From: Chloroflexota bacterium
Lineage (GTDB): Bacteria > Chloroflexota > Anaerolineae > Anaerolineales > UBA4823
NCBI GenBank assembly: GCA_023395675.1
Contig: JAEWYL010000346.1
Coordinates: forward strand, 1 to 8,918
Reading direction: 5' to 3'
Length of the DNA stretch: 8,918 nucleotides
The first letter of the stretch is position 1; the number at the start of each line of letters is the position of its first letter. The position numbers and the translations under genes are program-made. The notes beneath the pieces were generated by a model. It saw only the letters and a list, made by a program, of their open reading frames with translations. It had not been told where the DNA came from and ran no database searches. This document shows positions 4,358 to 8,918 of the stretch, in pieces.

Positions 4358-5899
4358 ATGAATTTATTCTCATATGACTTGATAACTCAGACCTGGATCC
4401 CTGCCCTCGCCCTGGATGGCCACGAACGCCGGCTGGGCCTGCTGGACCTGCTGGCCGAGGCCCACACCCTGCAAGACCTTACCACTCCGGCGCCGGTGGT
4501 GAAAGCCAGCCTGTACCGCCTGCTACTGGCTCTGCTTGGCCGCATCTTCCAGCCACAGGACGCAGCCGGGTGGACGGCGCTGCAATCTGCAGGCGCCTTC
4601 GATCGGGGGCATCTGGAAGCTTACTTCTCCGCCTGGAGCCCGCGCTTCGACCTCTTCCACCCGGAGCGCCCTTTCTTCCAGGCCCCCGACCGGCGCGTGA
4701 AGCCCAAAAAGCTGCTCAAGATGGTCCCCCACCTGGCTTCCGGCAACAACCCCACCCTGTTCGATCACTCCACCGAGAAGGTGGGGATCACCCTCACCCC
4801 TGCGGAGGCCGCACTCTATCTGGTCGCCCTGCAGTATTTCGGGTTGGGCGGCCTGAGCGGCATCGAGGAGAAATTCACCAACGCCCCTACAGGCAAAGGA
4901 GTCAACTTCTTTGTGCAGGGAGAGAACCTGTTCGAAAGCCTGCTTCTCAACCTGCACCCTGCATACCATAACGAGCTGCACGGGATTCCCAGCCTGGACC
5001 CCGCCCTGGACCGGCCCTGTTGGGAGATGGAGGACCCCTTCGACCCCCGCCCCATACCCTACGGCTGGTTCGACTATCTCACCTGGCAGAACCGCCGCGT
5101 GCTGCTCTTCCCCGAGGAGCAGGAAGGAACGGTGGTCGTGCGCTGCATGACGGAGGCCCCCGGCCTGCGCCTGCGCGAGGACTTCATCAACGGAAACACC
5201 GTCCGGGACCCGTACCACTATTACCGCAAAGCCAGCACCGGCCTGCTGCCGCTGCGCTTTACCGAGGACCGAGCGGTCTGGCGCGACAGCGCCGCCCTGC
5301 TCGGGATGGACCCCGATGCGGCCGGACTGCTACCGCCCCCGAGTCTGGCCTGGCTGCAGATCCTGGCAAGGCGCCATAAGCTGTGGCCCGGGAAACGCTA
5401 CCAGGTGCAGGCTTTGGGGCTGGCATCCGACAAAGCTAAAGCCCTTTTCTACGGAGACGAGCGCCTGCCGCTGCCCCTGGAGTTCTTGCTCGACCCGGAC
5501 TGCGTGGATGCCCTTAAAGTGGCCCTGGGGCGGGCGGAGAGTGCGGCCAAAGGGCTGCGCTGGGCTGTGGCATGCATGGCGGAGGTGATCGCCTCGTTCG
5601 ACTGGGAGCGGAACAACCAGAAACCCGATCCCAGGCAGGTGGAGGCCCTGCGCAACCACCTGCGCGCCGACCGGGTGTACTGGTCCGAACTGGAGAATGA
5701 CTTCCATGCGCTGGTCGAGAGAATACCTTCCGGCCGCGAGGCGGCGCTGCAGACCTGGAACGAGCTCCTGGTACGCGTCGCCTGGCGCGCCTTCGAACAC
5801 AGCCAGGCCCTGGCGGGCGAGGACGCGCGCGCGCAGAAGGCCGCCGTCCGGGGCCGCGCCGCCCTGGGCGCCAGCCTGAACAAGGTTTTCCATCATTAA
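4358..5899 (+). CDS. cas8e: Cascade large subunit Cas8e (Cse1/CasA)
   Basis: A 513-residue protein, matching the roughly 500-residue I-E large subunit. In Cascade it reads the PAM, opens the target duplex and recruits Cas3. The N-terminus SYDLITQTWIPAL followed by LGLLDLLAEAHTLQDLTTPAPVVKASLYRLLLALL is the characteristic Cse1 opening. A Gly-rich loop region FGLGGLSGIEEKFTNAPTG (about 161-180) occupies the place of the L1 loop that contacts the PAM region and crRNA 5' handle. The C-terminal third (about 375-513) is helical, as expected for the four-helix bundle. ATG 4358 is preceded by AAAGGAG (4346-4352), the strongest ribosome binding site in the gap. It is the first gene of the Cascade operon and would be the most direct target of repression at 4326-4345. 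The next gene begins 13 bases after its stop. Confidence 0.95.
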   Translation: MNLFSYDLITQTWIPALALDGHERRLGLLDLLAEAHTLQDLTTPAPVVKASLYRLLLALLGRIFQPQDAAGWTALQSAGAFDRGHLEAYFSAWSPRFDLFHPERPFFQAPDRRVKPKKLLKMVPHLASGNNPTLFDHSTEKVGITLTPAEAALYLVALQYFGLGGLSGIEEKFTNAPTGKGVNFFVQGENLFESLLLNLHPAYHNELHGIPSLDPALDRPCWEMEDPFDPRPIPYGWFDYLTWQNRRVLLFPEEQEGTVVVRCMTEAPGLRLREDFINGNTVRDPYHYYRKASTGLLPLRFTEDRAVWRDSAALLGMDPDAAGLLPPPSLAWLQILARRHKLWPGKRYQVQALGLASDKAKALFYGDERLPLPLEFLLDPDCVDALKVALGRAESAAKGLRWAVACMAEVIASFDWERNNQKPDPRQVEALRNHLRADRVYWSELENDFHALVERIPSGREAALQTWNELLVRVAWRAFEHSQALAGEDARAQKAAVRGRAALGASLNKVFHH

Positions 5900-5912
5900 G
5901 GAGTGAATGCAA

Positions 5913-6473
5913 ATGGAGAGATTCATCCGCTACCTCGAATCCCTGACACGCGAAGACGGCCGGCAAGACGCCGCCGCCCTGGCGGCTCTGCGGCGCGGGT
6001 TGAGCGGCCCGCCCGGGAGCGAGCCGGCCATGTTCCCCTACATCCTGCCCCAATTGACACAGGAAGAGCAGGAGCGCCACCTGCCCACCTACTGCCTGGT
6101 GGCCTCGCTCTACGCCTTCCACCCACAAACCGATCGGGAGGGCAACCTGGGCGCCCACCTGCGCCGCGCCGGGTTCGACGAGAACGACCTGGAGAAGGTC
6201 TCGCCCGCTGTGGAGCGGCGCTTCATCAGCCTGCTGCGCGCCCACCCCGATGACCTGCCCGACTATCTGCGCCAGGCCATCTCTCTCCTGAAATCGAAGG
6301 AGAGACCGGTGAACTGGCGGCAACTGCTGAAAGACCTGCTCCTCCTGGAGCACGACCCCAGCCGCGTACAGCGTGAATGGGCGCGCGGCTTTTGGGGCGC
6401 GGCCCGGGCTGAAGCCATTTCAAATGAAGAACCAGAGTCCGAAGAACAGACCCCGTATCTTGAGGAGAAATAA
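5913..6473 (+). CDS. cas11e: Cascade small subunit Cas11e (Cse2/CasB)
   Basis: A 186-residue, mainly helical protein; typical Cse2 is about 160-200 residues. Two copies line the belly of Cascade and steady the non-target strand and R-loop. Recognisable features are the opening RFIRYLESL, AALRRGLSG and MFPYILPQL at about residues 24-50, the YCLVASLYAFHP stretch, NLGAHLRRA, and the RFISLLRAHPDDLPDYLRQAISLLKSKERPVNWRQLLKDLL region, all classic Cse2 signatures. The last 25 or so residues are acidic and probably disordered. Start: AAGGAG (5898-5903) overlaps the cas8e stop; ATG 5913 has a 9-base spacing, whereas in-frame ATG 5907 has only 3 bases, so 5913 is preferred (5907 would add two residues). 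Its stop is 1 base before the cas7e start, indicating tight coupling. Confidence 0.93.
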   Translation: MERFIRYLESLTREDGRQDAAALAALRRGLSGPPGSEPAMFPYILPQLTQEEQERHLPTYCLVASLYAFHPQTDREGNLGAHLRRAGFDENDLEKVSPAVERRFISLLRAHPDDLPDYLRQAISLLKSKERPVNWRQLLKDLLLLEHDPSRVQREWARGFWGAARAEAISNEEPESEEQTPYLEEK

Positions 6474-6474
6474 C

Positions 6475-7587
6475 ATGGGCGCTAAGATTGAATTCCACCT
6501 TTTGCAGAGCTTCCCCCCCGCCAATCTGAACCGGGACGACACCAACACCCCCAAAGACTGCGAGTTCGGCGGGGTGCGCCGGGCGCGCATCTCCAGCCAG
6601 TGCCTCAAGCGCGCTGTGCGCCAGCACCCCGACTTCGGCGCTGCCACCGGCGTGGAGCCCGCCTCTCGCACTCGCCTGCTGGCCGGGAACCTGAAGGACC
6701 TGCTGGTCGCTGGCGGGCGCGCGGAGGAAGAGGCGGCCGCTGTGGCGCGCAAGTTCACGGAGGCTCTGCTGGGGAAGATGGATACGAAATCCCCCGACCG
6801 CTCGGCCGTGCTGTTTTTTATCAGCGCGCAGGAGAAAGAGGCCCTGGTCAGCCAGCTCGATGCCGATTGGGAGAACGCCCGGGAGGGGAAATTCGACCCG
6901 ATTATTAAAGACTACCGCAAACGCTTCCAGAACCGCTCCAGCGCCCCGGACATCGCGTTATTCGGTCGCATGCTGGCCGACGGCCCGGACCTGAACCTGG
7001 ACGCCGCCTGCCAGGTTTCGCACGCCATCTCTACCCACCGCGTGAACATGGAGATTGACTTCTTCACCGCCGTGGACGACCTGCAGCCGAAAGCCGAGAC
7101 GGGCGCGGGGATGATGGGGGTGACGGCCTTCAACTCGGCCACTTTCTACCGCTATGCCGCCATTGACTGGGACCAACTCATGGCGAACCTGGACGGTAAC
7201 CGGGAGCTGGCGCGCTGCACGGTTCAGGGCTTCCTGCGGGCGCTGGTGAAGGCCGTACCCAGCGGCAAGCAAAACAGCTTCGCCGCACAGACCCCGCCCG
7301 GCTTCGTTCTGGTGGTGGTGCGCAGCGACGGTCAGGCCTGGTCGCTGGCCAATGCCTTCGAAAAGCCGGTGACGGCCCCCCGCTCGGAGGGCGGCTACCT
7401 GGCCCCCTCGGCGGCGGCGCTGGCCCGGCACTGGGCGCGCCTGGAGCGCGTTTACGGCGACCCGCAGCGCCCTGCCCGAGCCGCGGCCCTGGCCCTGGAT
7501 GAGATTGACCTGCCCGAGGGCCTGGAGGCGGCCGGGTCGTTGGCCGAGCTGGAGGCCCGCGTGCTGGCCGCCATGGCGGAGGTGTGA
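6475..7587 (+). CDS. cas7e: Cascade backbone subunit Cas7e (Cse4/CasC)
   Basis: A 370-residue RAMP-type protein (E. coli homologue 363). Six copies form the backbone along the crRNA spacer, each thumb displacing every sixth guide base. Diagnostic motifs are EFHLLQSFPPANLNRDD near the N-terminus, RRARISSQCLKRAVRQ (ISSQ.LKR at 39-46), HAISTHRVNMEIDFFTAVDDL (183-203) and GAGMMGVTAFNSATFYRYAAIDWDQL. The open frame extends upstream to ATG 6373 inside cas11e, but ATG 6475 is right: GAGGAG (6462-6467) lies 7 bases before it, and the conserved family N-terminus begins there. The every-sixth-base flipping by this subunit is what makes the mismatch pattern at 4326-4340 meaningful. Its GTG-TGA end overlaps the cas5e translation initiation region. 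Confidence 0.97.
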   Translation: MGAKIEFHLLQSFPPANLNRDDTNTPKDCEFGGVRRARISSQCLKRAVRQHPDFGAATGVEPASRTRLLAGNLKDLLVAGGRAEEEAAAVARKFTEALLGKMDTKSPDRSAVLFFISAQEKEALVSQLDADWENAREGKFDPIIKDYRKRFQNRSSAPDIALFGRMLADGPDLNLDAACQVSHAISTHRVNMEIDFFTAVDDLQPKAETGAGMMGVTAFNSATFYRYAAIDWDQLMANLDGNRELARCTVQGFLRALVKAVPSGKQNSFAAQTPPGFVLVVVRSDGQAWSLANAFEKPVTAPRSEGGYLAPSAAALARHWARLERVYGDPQRPARAAALALDEIDLPEGLEAAGSLAELEARVLAAMAEV

Positions 7588-7589
7588 GC

Positions 7590-8282
7590 ATGGAGAGCAC
7601 GCTGCTGCTGCGCCTGCAGGGACCGCTGCAGGCCTGGGGCATGGGGAGCCGCTTCTCGGTGCGCGAGACTGCCCGCGAGCCGACCCTGAGCGGGGTGCTG
7701 GGCCTGCTCTGCGCCGCCCTGGGCCGTACCCGTTCCGCCCCGCTCGACGACCTGCTCAGCCTGCGCATGGGGGTGCGGGTGGATCAGGAGGGCCGGCTGA
7801 TGGCCGATTTCCACACCGCGCGGGAGGTGCTGAATGCGGAAGGAAGGGTGTTGAAAAACGCTGTGCTCTCCACCCGCTATTACCTCTCGGGTGCGATTTT
7901 TCTGGTGGGCCTGGCGGGCGAAGACCTGCCCCTGCTGGAGCGCCTGCAGGCAGCCCTGCGCGCCCCGCGCTGGCTGCTCTGCCTGGGGCGCCGTTCTTTC
8001 CCGCCCGCCGCACCCGTCTGGCTGCCGGACGGGCTGCGCCGGGGCGAGGCCCTGGAAAGCGCGCTGCAGGGCTACCCCTGGCTGCGGCGGGCGCCGCGCG
8101 CCGCATGGGAAACCCAAAAACTGCCCGGCCGCCTGCGGTTCGTCTACACCCACCCGCAGGGGCCGCTGTCCAGGAACGACCGGCCGCTTTCTTACCAGGC
8201 GCGCCTCTTCTCCCGGCGAAACCTGGCCGTCAGTTTTGCCGCGCCGCCGGAGCGTTTCTTCAACGACGAGAACGGAGGTTGA
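7590..8282 (+). CDS. cas5e: Cascade subunit Cas5e (CasD)
   Basis: A 230-residue RAMP protein (E. coli homologue 224). It caps the crRNA 5' handle and joins Cas8e to the backbone. The N-terminus LLLRLQGPLQAWGMGSRFSVRETAREPTLSGVLGLLCAALG is the standard Cas5 signature (LxGPLQAWG, then the Arg-rich strand and PTxSGVxGLL). Later landmarks are DFHTAREVL, TRYYLSGAIFLVGL and LLERLQAALRAPRWLLCLGRRSFPP, all typical of Cas5e. Start: a GTG at 7584 overlaps the cas7e stop, but GGAGG (7578-7582) is 7 bases before ATG 7590 and only 1 base before the GTG, so ATG 7590 is chosen. It ends 2 bases before cas6e. No catalytic role is expected in I-E, where Cas6e does the cutting. Confidence 0.96.
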   Translation: MESTLLLRLQGPLQAWGMGSRFSVRETAREPTLSGVLGLLCAALGRTRSAPLDDLLSLRMGVRVDQEGRLMADFHTAREVLNAEGRVLKNAVLSTRYYLSGAIFLVGLAGEDLPLLERLQAALRAPRWLLCLGRRSFPPAAPVWLPDGLRRGEALESALQGYPWLRRAPRAAWETQKLPGRLRFVYTHPQGPLSRNDRPLSYQARLFSRRNLAVSFAAPPERFFNDENGG

Positions 8283-8284
8283 GC

Positions 8285-8918
8285 ATGTACCTGAGCCTGC
8301 TGATTCTCAACCCGCTGCACGGGGCCGCCCGCGCCGACGCCGCCAGCCCCTACGAGCTGCACCGCAGCCTGATGCGCGCTTTCCCAACCCCGCTCCCGCC
8401 GGACGAACGCGTCCTGTTCCGCCTGGAACTGCCGGAGCGAGCCTCGGGCGGCCAGGCGTCTGTGCTGGTGCAGTCGGCCGGCCTGCCCGACTGGTCGCCG
8501 CTGGTCTCGCTGGGTGCCTACCTGGCGCGCCCCCCGGCCGTCAAGGAGTTGAACGGGCTGGCCTTCGAGCCCGGACAGCGGCTGCGCTTCCGGCTGCGCG
8601 GCAACCCCAGCAAGCGCGACCCGCGCAGCGGGGGGCGCGTGGCCCTGGTCAGGGCCGAAGAGCGCCTGGCCTGGCTGCAGCGCAAAAGTGAAACCGGCGG
8701 CTTCCTCGTCTGGGAAACGGGGGTGAGCGTGCGCGATACGGGCCTCCCCGCCTTCGATGCCTACAACAGCGTGAAGGGCGAACCGGGGCGCCGCGAGCGG
8801 GCCCGGGCGACCATTCACATGGCCGATTTCGAGGGCCTGTTGGAGGTGAGGGATCCGGCTGCCTTTATTAACTGCCTGCGAGCGGGCATCGGTCCGGCCA
8901 AAGGGCTGGGCTGCGGCC
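8285..8918 (+). CDS. cas6e: CRISPR RNA endoribonuclease Cas6e (Cse3/CasE), 3' end outside window
   Basis: Open from ATG 8285 to the window edge, 211 residues with no stop. Cas6e cuts pre-crRNA at the base of the repeat hairpin and stays bound to the 3' stem-loop in Cascade. The sequence MYLSLLILNP...SPYELHRSLMRAFP is the family N-terminus; Y23 and H26 fall where I recall the catalytic Tyr/His of the Thermus enzyme (E. coli His20). GNPSKR, FDAYNSVKGEPGRR and IHMADFEGLLEVRDP follow. The last visible residues, GIGPAKGLGCG, are the conserved Gly-rich loop near the C-terminus, so only a few residues are missing. GGAGG (8274-8278) sits 6 bases before ATG. It would also process the mini-CRISPR RNA at 4133-4287, so it is part of the proposed feedback loop. 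cas1 and cas2 probably follow. Confidence 0.96.
   Translation, partial: MYLSLLILNPLHGAARADAASPYELHRSLMRAFPTPLPPDERVLFRLELPERASGGQASVLVQSAGLPDWSPLVSLGAYLARPPAVKELNGLAFEPGQRLRFRLRGNPSKRDPRSGGRVALVRAEERLAWLQRKSETGGFLVWETGVSVRDTGLPAFDAYNSVKGEPGRRERARATIHMADFEGLLEVRDPAAFINCLRAGIGPAKGLGCG

Noticed and set aside
4523..6353. Antisense open frames across cas8e and cas11e (231, 198, 279 codons)
   Set aside because: Low-complexity, Gly/Ala/Arg/Gln-rich shadows of clearly conserved + strand genes.
6373..6474. Longer cas7e start at ATG 6373
   Set aside because: It would add 34 residues overlapping cas11e that are not part of the family; ATG 6475 has a well-placed GAGGAG.
7178..8818. Antisense and alternative-frame open frames across cas7e, cas5e and cas6e
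   Set aside because: Pro/Arg/Ala-rich translations typical of shadow frames; the + strand genes account fully for the region.

Overview
The window holds most of a type I-E CRISPR-Cas locus, all on the + strand: an HTH-WYL regulator, cas3, then the five Cascade genes cas8e, cas11e (cse2), cas7e, cas5e and cas6e. It opens with the tail of an unrelated phospholipase D-like gene and ends inside cas6e. No cas1, cas2 or ordinary CRISPR array is visible; they would be expected downstream. Genes are GC-rich, with G/C-ending codons and clear GGAG-type ribosome binding sites. The two intergenic regions are visibly AT-richer. The gene content and protein style fit a GC-rich bacterium, perhaps Chloroflexota (Anaerolineae-like), but that is a low-confidence inference.

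Layout: 1-225 PLD-family gene tail; 226-392 AT-rich regulatory gap with a candidate promoter; 393-1376 WYL regulator, coupled to cas3 (1381-4098); 4099-4357 a 259-base gap; 4358-8918 the Cascade operon, whose genes are separated by 1 to 13 bases and each have their own Shine-Dalgarno sequence.

The most notable part is the 4099-4357 gap. It reads as a complete small regulatory RNA gene placed directly before the Cascade promoter. In order it holds: an extended -10 promoter (TGATATAAT, 4118-4126); a divergent I-E-like repeat with an expanded hairpin ending GGGGGTGGACCG (4134-4191); a 20-nt pseudo-spacer (4192-4211); a second, degenerate 29-nt I-E-like repeat (4212-4240); a strong hairpin, likely a terminator (4245-4277); and the cas8e promoter (TTGACA, 17 bases, GATAAG; 4294-4322). 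The pseudo-spacer matches the DNA just after that promoter's -10 box (4326-4340) from its first base, at 13 of 15 positions. The two mismatches fall at positions 6 and 12, which are the flipped-out, unpaired positions of Cascade-bound crRNA.

The inferred circuit is this: Cas6e cuts the mini-CRISPR transcript into a short crRNA-like guide; Cascade loaded with it binds, but with too little pairing to license Cas3 cleavage, at the transcription start of its own operon; Cascade expression is thereby held in check and is released when ordinary crRNAs compete or Cascade is inhibited. This is the logic of the described CreR (cas-regulating RNA) mini-CRISPRs. Cas3 and the WYL protein sit under a separate upstream promoter and would escape this loop.
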